DNA from: Lachnospiraceae bacterium
GTDB taxonomy: Bacteria; Bacillota; Clostridia; Lachnospirales; Lachnospiraceae
Direction of reading: 5' to 3'
Assembly: GCA_015056735.1 (NCBI GenBank)
Contig: SVFT01000003.1
Location: 62,001 to 126,000 of the forward strand
DNA: 64,000 bases
Position numbers and translations under genes: made by a program. Positions 52,763-61,375 of the stretch are shown here, piece by piece (position 1 is the first letter of the stretch; every line of letters begins with the position of its first letter). The notes below the pieces were generated by a model. That model saw nothing but the letters and a program-made list of their open reading frames with translations. It was not told the origin of the DNA and made no database searches.

Positions 52763-53677
52763 CTATTCGTTCTCGTCAAAAACCAGTGTGATCGTCTTAC
52801 CGTCCTTGCCGGCTTCCGCGCCCGGGAAGATCTTCCGAACCGCAGACATATACTCCTGCGGCTTGGCAAGCGACGGGCTGAAATGTGTCAGCCAGAGGCT
52901 CTTTACGCCCGCTTTCCTTGCAAGCTCCGCCGCTTCATAGAATGTCATATGCTTGTGCTCTTTTGCCTTCTCTGCCTTATCCGGCTCACCGTACATCCCT
53001 TCGCAGATAAAAAGGTCCGCATCCGCGACATGACAGACGATGCTCTCCGTCGGCCTCGTATCCGTTACATAGGCGGCTTTTAAGCCTTTTCTCGGCGGTC
53101 CCAAAACCATCTCGGGCGACAGGATGCGTCCATCCTCTTGGATTGTCTCACCCTTCTGCAGCCGGCTCCAGTATTGCTTATCAATGCCTGCATCCATCGC
53201 CCGCCGCACATCAAAGCGGCCGGTCCGTGGCAGATTCATCACATAGCCATAACAGGGTACGTTGTGATTTACCTTGAACGCGGTGATCGTCAGATCGCCG
53301 AATACAAAATCCTGCTCCGCCCCCTCGATCTCCCTGCAGATAATCTCAAACGGAAGCTCCGGCGCGATCACACGAAGCGATGAGACTACTCTGGTAAGCC
53401 CCTTAGGGCCGATCACGGTAAGCGGCTCCGTCCGCTCCGCATTGCCCATCGTCAGGAGCATCCCCGGCAATCCGCTGATATGGTCCGCATGAAAATGCGT
53501 AAAGCAGATCACATCGATCGGCTTGGGGCTCCACCCCTTTTCCTTCATCGCGATCTGGGTCCCTTCACCGCAGTCAATCAGCACGCTCATGCCGTTATAA
53601 CGCACCATCAGCGATGTCAGCCAGCGGTAAGGCAGCGGCATCATGCCGCTTGTTCCCAGCAAACATATATCTAACAT
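52763..53677 (-). CDS. rnz: Ribonuclease Z
   Basis: Endonuclease that trims tRNA 3' trailers. The 304-aa metallo-beta-lactamase protein has FTHFHADHISGL (His61, His63, Asp65, His66), GLLGTSG-like N-terminus (CLLGTSGMMP), and later GMYGEPDKAEKAKEHKHMTF and WLTHFSP. The length fits the short bacterial RNase Z. It starts 3 bp before the rimI stop region, so coupling within the operon is close. The operon thus combines tRNA maturation and tRNA modification functions. Confidence 0.94.
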   Translation of the reverse strand: MLDICLLGTSGMMPLPYRWLTSLMVRYNGMSVLIDCGEGTQIAMKEKGWSPKPIDVICFTHFHADHISGLPGMLLTMGNAERTEPLTVIGPKGLTRVVSSLRVIAPELPFEIICREIEGAEQDFVFGDLTITAFKVNHNVPCYGYVMNLPRTGRFDVRRAMDAGIDKQYWSRLQKGETIQEDGRILSPEMVLGPPRKGLKAAYVTDTRPTESIVCHVADADLFICEGMYGEPDKAEKAKEHKHMTFYEAAELARKAGVKSLWLTHFSPSLAKPQEYMSAVRKIFPGAEAGKDGKTITLVFDENE

Positions 53678-53680
53678 GTA

Positions 53681-54136
53681 CTACCTCTTACGTTTCCACA
53701 TGATCAGGGCGTCCTCTTTGGGAAAATCATAAAATCCCGGGCGTACCCCCTCCGTCTCAAATCCAAGCTTTTCATACAGGCGGATCGCTGCCGCGTTGCC
53801 TGCCCGCACTTCCAGCGTAAAATCCTCTGTTCCGATCTCCGGTGCGATCTCCATCAGATACGATAACATCTGATATGCTATTCCTTTTCCCCGATGCTCG
53901 GGATGAACAGCCACGTTAATGATCTCGCCGTCCCCCATCACCGTAAAGACACCGGCATGTCCGACAATATGACCGTCCGCATCCGCCACCACATAGAGAA
54001 GGTCCTTACGATCCAGCGCCTCGAGAAAATTGTGCTCGGCCCAGGGCTGCGTAAAGCACAACGCTTCATTTGCCGCCACCTCCGGAACGTCCTTCCTCGC
54101 AAGACGTCTTATCGCGATCTTTGTATCCCCCGTCAT
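53681..54136 (-). CDS. rimI: Ribosomal-protein-alanine N-acetyltransferase RimI
   Basis: A 151-aa GNAT acetyltransferase, by homology acetylating ribosomal protein S18 and possibly others. It has the acetyl-CoA loop VHPEHRGKGIAYQML and the C-terminal LEVRAGNAAAIRLYEKLGFETEGVR, typical of RimI. It overlaps tsaB by 4 bp (ATGA). The tsaB-rimI-tsaD neighbourhood is common in Firmicutes. Confidence 0.93.
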   Translation of the reverse strand: MTGDTKIAIRRLARKDVPEVAANEALCFTQPWAEHNFLEALDRKDLLYVVADADGHIVGHAGVFTVMGDGEIINVAVHPEHRGKGIAYQMLSYLMEIAPEIGTEDFTLEVRAGNAAAIRLYEKLGFETEGVRPGFYDFPKEDALIMWKRKR

Positions 54137-54858
54137 CTTGCCGCTTCCATTCTCTCGCGCTCTGCCTGCGATAAGCGCAGGTATTCCGGCTGATGGGCCG
54201 CAGCCGTTTCAAAAACACCTTCTTCATAAAGCGCTCTTGCGCGAACCGCAACCGCCGCTGCGCTCTGCAGGCGCATATGTGCAGGTGCAAACGAATACGG
54301 CACTTTCATAAGCTCCGCGATCCGCCCCTCGAAGACCGGAACGCCGTCGCCAAGGAAGATCACTTCGCGCCCGAGCTCGTTAAGCGCTCCAAGCACCTCC
54401 TCAATCGGAACCGCGCACTGCTCTCTGATCGTATGAAGGCGGTAGGAAGTACCGGCGCCTGCATCTTTTCGCAAAAACTCGTAAATGCCGGTGTATACCT
54501 GGCTGCGCCTTGCATCCATGAGCGGACAGACAAGCTTGTCCGTGCCGTAGCACCTGTACGCAAGGCCGTCCACGGTCGGGACCGGGATGATCGGCTTATC
54601 GAGCGCAAGCCCAAGGCCCTTCGCAGTCGCACTGCCGATCCGAAGTCCGGTAAAGGACCCCGGGCCCTTCGCAACCGCGATCGCGTCGATCGACTCAAGG
54701 TCAAGCTCCGTCATCCTGCGGATCTCATCCATCATCGGGACGAGTGTCTGTGAATGCGTCTTTTTATAACAGATCGTGTATTCCGCGATCAATATATCAT
54801 CGTCGGTGACTGCGACCGAAGCCACCAGTCCCGAACTGTCAATGCTCAAAATCCTCAT
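54133..54858 (-). CDS. tsaB: tRNA threonylcarbamoyladenosine biosynthesis protein TsaB
   Basis: A 241-aa ASKHA-fold protein that dimerises with TsaD. The N-terminal RILSIDSSGLVASVAV and AVAKGPGSFTGLRIGSATAKGL are diagnostic. The metal-binding residues of TsaD are absent, as expected. It begins 3 bp after the tsaE stop region and overlaps rimI by 4 bp. Confidence 0.94.
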   Translation of the reverse strand: MRILSIDSSGLVASVAVTDDDILIAEYTICYKKTHSQTLVPMMDEIRRMTELDLESIDAIAVAKGPGSFTGLRIGSATAKGLGLALDKPIIPVPTVDGLAYRCYGTDKLVCPLMDARRSQVYTGIYEFLRKDAGAGTSYRLHTIREQCAVPIEEVLGALNELGREVIFLGDGVPVFEGRIAELMKVPYSFAPAHMRLQSAAAVAVRARALYEEGVFETAAAHQPEYLRLSQAERERMEAAR

Positions 54859-54861
54859 GTC

Positions 54862-55287
54862 CTATACCTGTTCTATCGTGATCCTGCGATAATCAAAGCC
54901 CTTCTCCACATCTTTCTCGATCAGGATCTTCGTGTAGTGCTCCGGCAGGATCTCTTCTACAAGCTCCGCCCACTCGATCATGCAAACCCCCTGCCCGTAG
55001 AAGCAGTCTTCGTAGCCGATCTCATCCATCTCGCTGACATCGCCGATGCGATACACATCGAAATGATAGAACGGCAGGCGCCCTTCTTCGTAGATCTGCA
55101 CGATCGTAAAGGTCGGGCTCGAAACCGGCTCGTCAATGCCAAGCCCCTTTGCAACGCCTTGCGTAAAGACGGTCTTGCCAACGCCCAAATCTCCGGAAAG
55201 CGTATAGATGCTGCCGGGCAAAGCTTCTTTGCCGATCCGAACACCCAGCGCAAATGTTTCTTCCGGAGAAAATGTCTCTGTTACCAT
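54862..55287 (-). CDS. tsaE: tRNA threonylcarbamoyladenosine ATPase TsaE
   Basis: A 141-aa P-loop ATPase that drives turnover of the TsaB-TsaD complex. The Walker A motif is SGDLGVGKTVF (residues 31-41), followed by VSSPTFTIVQIYE and HFDVYRIGD with the Walker B-like region, then EWAELVEEILP. It overlaps the upstream ycxB-like gene by 7 bp. Confidence 0.95.
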   Translation of the reverse strand: MVTETFSPEETFALGVRIGKEALPGSIYTLSGDLGVGKTVFTQGVAKGLGIDEPVSSPTFTIVQIYEEGRLPFYHFDVYRIGDVSEMDEIGYEDCFYGQGVCMIEWAELVEEILPEHYTKILIEKDVEKGFDYRRITIEQV

Positions 55288-55760
55288 CTGATCTTCACCT
55301 TCTTAGGCTCCATATGCGAAGAGATCATCGCGATCACCTGCGGAGCCTGATCGCCAAGCGCACTTCTCGGAAAAATGCAGGCGTTTACCTTTGTCGAATA
55401 CAGCAAAAGCGCGCCGGATGTTGATTCCGCGCGTATAAAACCGTCCCATGGAAGCGTCTCTGTCACCTCATCCTGCGATACCCGGACGCCGTCGTCCGAA
55501 AGGCAATATGACAACGGTTTTTTGAATGCAGGCGTCAAAAGCACCTGCTTGCCCGCCTTGATGCGCAGCACGACCGGCATGTAAAGGAGCAGAAGGATCC
55601 CGCCCGCAAGGTAGAGCAGATAACCGCTTTTAAAGTATGCAAACAGCAAAAACGCACCTACAGCCGTCCCGAGTATTCCCGAAAAACTGTTGTAGGTGTG
55701 ATGCAGTAAAAAGCCGTACAGAATGTTCGGCGTCATCTTCACATCAAATTTGATTTCCAT
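55281..55760 (-). CDS. YcxB-like membrane protein
   Basis: A 159-aa protein with two close hydrophobic helices (about 28-65, GTAVGAFLLFAYFKSGYLLYLAGG) and a C-terminal soluble half: YCLSDDGVRVSQDEVTETLPWDGFIRA, then CIFPRSALGD. This Y-x-L-x-D-x-G...W pattern is that of the YcxB family, of unknown role. It lies between tex and tsaE with a 7-bp overlap, so it is an operon member. Confidence 0.8.
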   Translation of the reverse strand: MEIKFDVKMTPNILYGFLLHHTYNSFSGILGTAVGAFLLFAYFKSGYLLYLAGGILLLLYMPVVLRIKAGKQVLLTPAFKKPLSYCLSDDGVRVSQDEVTETLPWDGFIRAESTSGALLLYSTKVNACIFPRSALGDQAPQVIAMISSHMEPKKVKIRW

Positions 55761-55769
55761 ACGATTATT

Positions 55770-57920
55770 CTATTCCTTACCGATACGCATGGTCAAGGAA
55801 ATTCGTTTCTTCTGTTCGTCCACGGAAAGCACCTCTACATCAACGATATCCCCGACGCTGACAGCCTCCAGCGGGTGCTTGATATACCTGTCTGTGATAC
55901 GCGAGATGTGGACAAGTCCATCCTGGTGGACACCGATATCCACAAAGGCACCGAAATCAACAACATTACGAACCGTCCCTTTTAAGATCATGCCGGGTTT
56001 TAAGTCTTTCATATCCATGACATCGCTTCTAAGGATCGGTGTCGGCATATCCTCTCTGGGATCACGTGCAGGCTTCTCAAGCTCTTTGATAATATCCGTC
56101 AGCGTCATCTCGCCGATCCCAAGCTCTTCCGCCATCTTCTTTGTGTCCTTCACGCGGTATACATGCGATGCATTGCCGGCATTCTTCAGATCCTCCGCTG
56201 TGACTCCGAGCTTCTCCATAAGCTTTCTTGCAGCTTCATAGGATTCGGGATGCACGCTCGTCGCATCCAGGGGCTCCTTTCCGCCGATGATCCGCATAAA
56301 GCCCGCGCACTGCTCATATGCTTTCGCGCCAAGCTTTGCGACCTTTAAAAGCTGCTTTCTGTCCGTAAAGCGGCCATTGGTCTCCCGGTAGTCAACAATA
56401 TTCTTTGCGATCACTTTCGTGATACCGGAAATGTACTCAAGGAGCGATGCGGAAGCGGTATTCAAGTCAACGCCGACGCGGTTTACGCATGTCTCGACAA
56501 CACCGGAAAGTGCTTCCGAAAGCTTCTTCTGGTTCATATCGTGCTGATACTGGCCGACGCCGATCGACTTGGGATCGATCTTCACAAGCTCTGCAAGTGG
56601 ATCCTGCAGTCTCCTTGCGATGGAAGCCGCACTTCTCTGCCCCACATCAAACTGCGGGAACTCTTCCGTGGCCAGTTTACTTGCAGAGTATACGGACGCA
56701 CCTGCCTCATTCACGATCACATACTGCATGGGACGATCGAGTTCCTTGATTAGATCCACGATCACCTGCTCGGATTCACGGGAGGCGGTTCCGTTTCCGA
56801 CAGATATTAAATCCACATTATATTTCTTAATCAGCTGTTTCAGGATCGTCTTGGATTCCGCGACTTTGTTCTGCGGAGCGGTGGGATAGATCACCTTTGT
56901 ATCCAGCACTTTTCCGGTCGGATCGACGATCGCAAGCTTGCAGCCCGTGCGAAATGCGGGATCCCAGCCAAGCACGGTCTTCCCTGCGATCGGCGGCTGC
57001 AGGAGGAGCTGTTCCAGGTTCTTGCCGAATACGGTGATCGCACCGTCTTCTGCTTTTTCCGTCAGTGCGTTGCGCACTTCTCTTTCAATAGCAGGTGCTA
57101 TTAATCTTGCATAGGCATCCGTCAGTGCTTCTTTTAAAAGCGGCGTCGTATGCGGATTGTCTTTTCTGATCACTTTCTTTTCAAGGAACCGAAGGATCTT
57201 CTCGGTCGGTGCCTCCACCTTTACCGTCAGCACCTTCTCTGCCTCACCGCGGTTCAGCGCCAGGATCCTGTGGCCTGCCGCTTTTTTCACAGGCTCTGAA
57301 TACGCATAGTACATCTCGTATACGCTCTGCGCGTTCTCATCCTTCGCCGTGCTTGTAAGGAGTCCCTCTTCCATCGTGGTCTTTCTGATGTATTCGCGGT
57401 ACGAAGCTTCATCCGAGATCGCCTCCGCGATGATATCGAGCGCACCAGCGATTGCCTCTTCCGGCGTTGCGACACCTTTCTCTTCATTTACGTACTGTGC
57501 GGCGATCTCGAGCACAGGCGCCTCTGCCTTCTCCTTTCGGATCAGCTCCGCCAGCGGCTCTAGGCCCTTTTCCTTGGCAACACTCGCGCGCGTCTTGCGC
57601 TTGGGTCTGTACGGACGATAGAGATCATCTACCGCAACAAGCGTCTCTGCGGCCTCGATCTTTGCACGAAGCTCGTCCGTGAGCTTCCCCTGCTCTTCAA
57701 TGCTTGAAAGGACCTGCGTCTTTTTCTCTTCCAGTCCGCGCAGGTATGTCAGGCGCTCAAAGAGGTCTCTAAGCTGCTCGTCATTCAGCGCACCTGTCTT
57801 CTCCTTACGATAGCGGGCGATGAACGGGATCGTATTGCCCTCGTCGATCAGGGCGATCGCCGCCTCGGCCTGCCACTTTTCTATTTTAAGCTCGTCTTTG
57901 AGTTTCAGTGTGATGTCCAT
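55770..57920 (-). CDS. tex: RNA-binding transcription accessory protein Tex
   Basis: A 716-residue Tex protein: N-terminal helical region with LYRPYRPKRKTRASVAKEKGLEPL, YqgF/RNase H-like core (LGWDPAFRTGCKLAIVDPTG), helix-hairpin-helix segment (VGVDLNTASASLLEYISGI), and a C-terminal S1 domain (residues about 640-710, GMILKGTVRNVVDFGAFVDIG). It binds nucleic acid and affects transcription or RNA turnover in other bacteria. It heads the tex-to-ispD operon. Its predicted leader, from an extended -10 at 58152-58157, contains a 171-nt imperfect hairpin. Confidence 0.97.
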   Translation of the reverse strand: MDITLKLKDELKIEKWQAEAAIALIDEGNTIPFIARYRKEKTGALNDEQLRDLFERLTYLRGLEEKKTQVLSSIEEQGKLTDELRAKIEAAETLVAVDDLYRPYRPKRKTRASVAKEKGLEPLAELIRKEKAEAPVLEIAAQYVNEEKGVATPEEAIAGALDIIAEAISDEASYREYIRKTTMEEGLLTSTAKDENAQSVYEMYYAYSEPVKKAAGHRILALNRGEAEKVLTVKVEAPTEKILRFLEKKVIRKDNPHTTPLLKEALTDAYARLIAPAIEREVRNALTEKAEDGAITVFGKNLEQLLLQPPIAGKTVLGWDPAFRTGCKLAIVDPTGKVLDTKVIYPTAPQNKVAESKTILKQLIKKYNVDLISVGNGTASRESEQVIVDLIKELDRPMQYVIVNEAGASVYSASKLATEEFPQFDVGQRSAASIARRLQDPLAELVKIDPKSIGVGQYQHDMNQKKLSEALSGVVETCVNRVGVDLNTASASLLEYISGITKVIAKNIVDYRETNGRFTDRKQLLKVAKLGAKAYEQCAGFMRIIGGKEPLDATSVHPESYEAARKLMEKLGVTAEDLKNAGNASHVYRVKDTKKMAEELGIGEMTLTDIIKELEKPARDPREDMPTPILRSDVMDMKDLKPGMILKGTVRNVVDFGAFVDIGVHQDGLVHISRITDRYIKHPLEAVSVGDIVDVEVLSVDEQKKRISLTMRIGKE

Positions 57921-57966
57921 TTGTTGATCCTTTCATGGTTATTGATGTTTTACGGTTTTGGGGAAG

Positions 57967-58137
57967 GGGCCCAATTTCTGCGCAAAATGCGTACACATGT
58001 GCACTTAATGAATACGCATTCTGAATGGGGATTTCGAGGACTGTCTGAGCGAAGCGAGTTCCGCAGAAATCTCCACGTTCTGAAGAATGCGCATGAATTT
58101 AGTGCTGAAATGTGTGCATTTAAGCAGTTTTGGGCCC
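57967..58137. repeat. 171-bp imperfect inverted repeat in the tex leader
   Basis: Ends are perfect GGGCCC. Arms of about 75-80 bp match with gaps over, for example, GGGCCCAA..CTGC, AAATGC, TACACAT/ATGTGTGC, GCAC and CGCATTCT. The centre holds GAGCGAAGCGAG. It fills most of the 416-bp divergent gap 57921-58336, and its sequence style resembles the smaller hairpin elements. Folded RNA would form one long stem 5' of tex. Confidence 0.7.
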
Positions 58138-58151
58138 TCTTTCCCCGCACC

Positions 58152-58160
58152 ATTATACCA
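58152..58160 (-). promoter_or_regulatory. Likely tex promoter (extended -10)
   Basis: TGGTATAAT on the minus strand (TATAAT at 58152-58157) without a convincing -35. The predicted start near 58145 would place the entire 171-nt hairpin in a leader of about 225 nt. Confidence 0.5.
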
Positions 58161-58197
58161 TAAAGGCGGCGTGGCTTGATTCCTTTTTGCTTCGATA

Positions 58198-58226
58198 TTG
58201 CCTGAATTTGCAAAGGTTGCTATACT
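58198..58226 (+). promoter_or_regulatory. Promoter of the two membrane-protein genes
   Basis: TTGCCT (58198-58203) and TATACT (58221-58226) with a 17-bp spacer, about 110 bp before the start at 58337. Confidence 0.65.
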
Positions 58227-58336
58227 TTATATGTTATTCGATCAGATCACGGATTCTCATACGAACAATGTAAAGATACCGTGCGCCCGATTAACCATGA
58301 TAAACAGCTACCTCAAATGAAAGCTTGGAGACAATA

Positions 58337-58717
58337 ATGAACAATACTTCCAACCAGACCCTCGAAAAGGTCGCGCTCGTTTTCGGTGTGGTCGCGATCG
58401 GTTCCACCATGATCATACCGGTCTTCTGCCCGCTCTTTTTCGGCAGTATCGCCATTGTGATGGCATTTCTTTCAAAAGGATATGATATCCGCATGGCAAC
58501 GCACGCTAAGATCGGCACCGCGCTTGCCTCTGTCGCGATTGTTTTGAATATCGCTCTTCTTGTCGGGTCCGTTATGCTTTATCTGTATGTGCCTGCCTAC
58601 AAGCAGCAAATCAATCAGGTATACGAGCAGATGTACGGCGAGCCGCTTGAAGACTTTGGAAATATGGAGGCACCGGCTACACCGGCTGAGCCTGCCGGAA
58701 AGGAGTTTGCACAATGA
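58337..58717 (+). CDS. Small membrane protein with two helices (DUF4190-like)
   Basis: A 126-aa protein with two hydrophobic segments (about 12-45 and 58-85) separated by KGYDIRMATHAKIGTALA, and a Pro/Ala/Glu-rich C-terminal tail. The arrangement (helix, short loop with small residues, helix) is that of DUF4190-type proteins often next to DUF975 genes in clostridia. The start at 58337 is preceded by GGAG. It overlaps the DUF975 gene by 4 bp. Function unknown; the family call is tentative. Confidence 0.7.
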   Translation: MNNTSNQTLEKVALVFGVVAIGSTMIIPVFCPLFFGSIAIVMAFLSKGYDIRMATHAKIGTALASVAIVLNIALLVGSVMLYLYVPAYKQQINQVYEQMYGEPLEDFGNMEAPATPAEPAGKEFAQ

Positions 58718-59484
58718 ATGCTTTCCCCTCTTCCGCAGAATTAAAAAGAAGGGCGAAAGGCCAGCTCATCGGCCGCTTTACACCTTCTGTCATGGCTGAG
58801 ATCCGTGTGCTCCTCCTGATGCTTCTCGCATCAATGATCTGTACAAACCTTATTGATGATACGACACTCCTTGGAATCGTCATCTCCTATGTGGTTTCCT
58901 TTATTCTGGAAATGATATTCAGTATCTTTCAGATTGGGCTTGCCCGCTTCTACTTAGAGCTTTCCTGCGACCGTCTCGCGCGTCCGGCCGTGATCTTTTC
59001 CGGTTTTCGCTCGCAGGCAGACCGCGCGATCATCGCCAAGTTCTGGATCATGCTCTTAGAGATCCTCTGCTTTGCACCGACTTTTGTCTGCGGCATGATC
59101 TATAACCGGAGCGGCGCCCCCGCTGTTTTCATGATCACTTGCTTTGTCTTCGCGTTAAGCCTGATACTTGCGCTTTATGTGGAGATCATCTATTCACAGG
59201 TATACTGCATCATGGCTGACTTTCCGGAGAAAAGTGCACGCGAAGTGCTCAGCCTTTCCCGACACGTGATGCACGGACACAGGTTCCGCTATCTTTACAT
59301 CCAGATCAGTCTGATCCCGTACTACCTCGTATCGGTACTGTCTTTCGGATTTGCGCTCCTCTGGGTCGTTCCGTACCGCAGGATGATCTGCGCGAACTTC
59401 TATCTGAATCTGTTTGAAGGCTCCAGGGACACATCGTCATTTGACGTACCGCAGGATACAAGCACATTTGATGTGACGGTATAA
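58714..59484 (+). CDS. DUF975 family membrane protein
   Basis: A 256-aa polytopic protein. It starts with the family pattern SSAELKRRAKGQLIGRF, has five or six helices, and includes SLSRHVMHGHRFRYLYIQISLIPYYL with the conserved DUF975 loop. The C-terminal tail ends in a repeated Ser-Phe-Asp/Thr-Phe-Asp-Val motif. AAAGGAG precedes the ATG, 4-bp overlap with the previous gene. Converges on the ABC operon. No function is known for the family. Confidence 0.85.
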   Translation: MNAFPSSAELKRRAKGQLIGRFTPSVMAEIRVLLLMLLASMICTNLIDDTTLLGIVISYVVSFILEMIFSIFQIGLARFYLELSCDRLARPAVIFSGFRSQADRAIIAKFWIMLLEILCFAPTFVCGMIYNRSGAPAVFMITCFVFALSLILALYVEIIYSQVYCIMADFPEKSAREVLSLSRHVMHGHRFRYLYIQISLIPYYLVSVLSFGFALLWVVPYRRMICANFYLNLFEGSRDTSSFDVPQDTSTFDVTV

Positions 59485-59512
59485 TATAAGCGCAGATTAA
59501 GCGTCCAAAGCA

Positions 59513-60439
59513 TCATTCCTTAACCGAGCCAAGAGTCAGACCCTTAATAAAGTATTTTTGGAAAAAAGGGTATGCAAGCATGATAGGTACAATTACAACA
59601 ACCACCGTCGCCATTGTTGCGGAGTATTGCGGAATTCTTCCCTGCATGGCTGCAAGTGCTGACGGTGGGATATTTCTGTTTGACAGAATTGTCTCTATAC
59701 TCTTTTGTATATCGATTAGCAAAAGTTGCAGGGGCTTCTTGGTATTACTCTCCATAAAAAGAAGAGCATTTTGCCAGTCATTCCAGTACATTGCCGCCGT
59801 CATAAATCCGACAGCTGCCAGAGCGGGTTTCATAAGCGGAAACACAATTCTGAAGAAAGTGGTATACTCTCCGGCACCGTCAATTTTTGCAGCATCCATT
59901 AACTCCCTCGGCACGCTGCTGACGATATATGTCCTTAGAATAATCACATATAATGTCTGCATACTTTGCGGCAATATCAATAACAGAATATTATCCTTCA
60001 TATGATAAAGGGATGTGTATACAATATACGAAGATAATTGTCCGCCGCTAAAAAGCATCGGAATGATAAGAAATACGGTCAGAAACTTTCTTAACGGAAA
60101 ATCCCTTCTGGTTAAGACATATCCATACATACTCATCACAAGTAATCCGAATACCGTTCCCGAAAATGCAACAAATATTGTTACTCCATATGATATTAAG
60201 AGCTGCTTCTCATATTTAAAAACCGTATTAAAACCATTTAGCGATAGCTTTGACGGAAACAGTCCGTATCCTGCTTCCGCGAGAACATTTTCATCCGTAA
60301 ATGCGGATACAAAAACAAACAAAATCGGGATCGCTGTCATAATGGCCGCTACCAGCATGACTGTTAAAAGAGCAATCTGACCCGTCGTTATCTTTTTATC
60401 GTGGATTATGCGTTTTAAGACCGTATGCTTCTTTAGCAT
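59513..60439 (-). CDS. Carbohydrate ABC transporter permease, LplC/YtcP type
   Basis: An inner-membrane permease of about 308 aa with six helices and the EAA loop ELMDAAKIDGAGEYTTFFRIVFP, the CUT1 signature. The C-terminal LPLMxAYPFFQKYFIKGLTLGSVKE-like end is typical of YtcP/LplC, the second permease of oligosaccharide or lipo-oligosaccharide uptake systems. The ATG at 60439 is preferred because GGAG stands 6 nt before it; 60451 is the alternative, overlapping the upstream stop region. No ATPase gene is adjacent; CUT1 systems often share one encoded elsewhere. Confidence 0.92.
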   Translation of the reverse strand: MLKKHTVLKRIIHDKKITTGQIALLTVMLVAAIMTAIPILFVFVSAFTDENVLAEAGYGLFPSKLSLNGFNTVFKYEKQLLISYGVTIFVAFSGTVFGLLVMSMYGYVLTRRDFPLRKFLTVFLIIPMLFSGGQLSSYIVYTSLYHMKDNILLLILPQSMQTLYVIILRTYIVSSVPRELMDAAKIDGAGEYTTFFRIVFPLMKPALAAVGFMTAAMYWNDWQNALLFMESNTKKPLQLLLIDIQKSIETILSNRNIPPSALAAMQGRIPQYSATMATVVVVIVPIMLAYPFFQKYFIKGLTLGSVKE

Positions 60440-60454
60440 TGACTTCTCCATCAA

Positions 60455-61357
60455 TCAAAATAATGCGTTTTCAGGATTGATTTTGCGCACGATCATATTC
60501 GCTATGAGAATGAGCGCAGCTCCGAAAACGGATTGGAAAAAAGAGGCAGCGGCCGTAAATCCAAAATTAGAATTATGGAAAACCGAATTCAGTATATACG
60601 AATCTAAAACCTGCGTAGTGTCATAGAGCGGTCCGCTGTTTCTTGTTACCTGATAAAACAAGCCCGTATCCGAATGCAGGATTCCTCCGACTGATAAAAG
60701 CAGCATTACCGTAACCATAGGTTTCAGAAAAGGAAGTGTAATGTGCCATATCTGCTGCCACTTTCCCGCCCCGTCAATTTGAGCCGATTCATATAGCCCG
60801 GGATCAATTCCCGCAAGTACTGACAGGAAAAGTACCGCTCCATAACCCGTACTGCTCCACATCTTTACGATCGTCAGGATCATCGGCCAATATTCCGCCT
60901 CAAGGTACCATCTCGTAGACAAGCCGAACAGATTATTAATCATCCCCTTATCCGGACTTAAGAACGCATAAACAATGAACTGCACGGCTGTAAAGGATAT
61001 AAATGCGGGAACAACAAATATGCTCTGCATCACCTTCCCGATTCTTTTAAACACCAACTGATCCATTGCTATCGCCAGACTGACCTCAAGAAGCATTCCT
61101 AAAACCGTAAAGATCGCGTAATATATGAGCGTATTACGTGTAATGGTAAAAAAGACCGACTTGGATGCGATAAGAAACTTGAAATTATCAAGTCCGTTCC
61201 ATGGACTGTTCCATATACCCAGCCTATAATCGAAGTTTTTAAAGGCCAGTATCAGACCTCCCATTGCAACATAGTCAAAAAAGAAAAGGATGAGGAACCC
61301 GGGGAGTGCCATTACCGCAAGCGCTCTGTGTTTCCAGAGTCTTTTCATGAAGTTCAT
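60455..61357 (-). CDS. Carbohydrate ABC transporter permease, LplB type
   Basis: A 300-aa permease with six helices and the EAA loop ESAQIDGAGKWQQIWHITLP (around residue 190). The N-terminal FKNFDYRLGIWNSPWNGLDNF region is characteristic of LplB. AAGGAGG precedes the ATG. It is followed by the partner permease and preceded by the MATE-GHKL fusion gene by 18 bp. The order binding protein, fusion, LplB, LplC is unusual because of the inserted fusion. Confidence 0.93.
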   Translation of the reverse strand: MNFMKRLWKHRALAVMALPGFLILFFFDYVAMGGLILAFKNFDYRLGIWNSPWNGLDNFKFLIASKSVFFTITRNTLIYYAIFTVLGMLLEVSLAIAMDQLVFKRIGKVMQSIFVVPAFISFTAVQFIVYAFLSPDKGMINNLFGLSTRWYLEAEYWPMILTIVKMWSSTGYGAVLFLSVLAGIDPGLYESAQIDGAGKWQQIWHITLPFLKPMVTVMLLLSVGGILHSDTGLFYQVTRNSGPLYDTTQVLDSYILNSVFHNSNFGFTAAASFFQSVFGAALILIANMIVRKINPENALF

Positions 61358-61375
61358 CCGGTAAACCTCCTTGTC

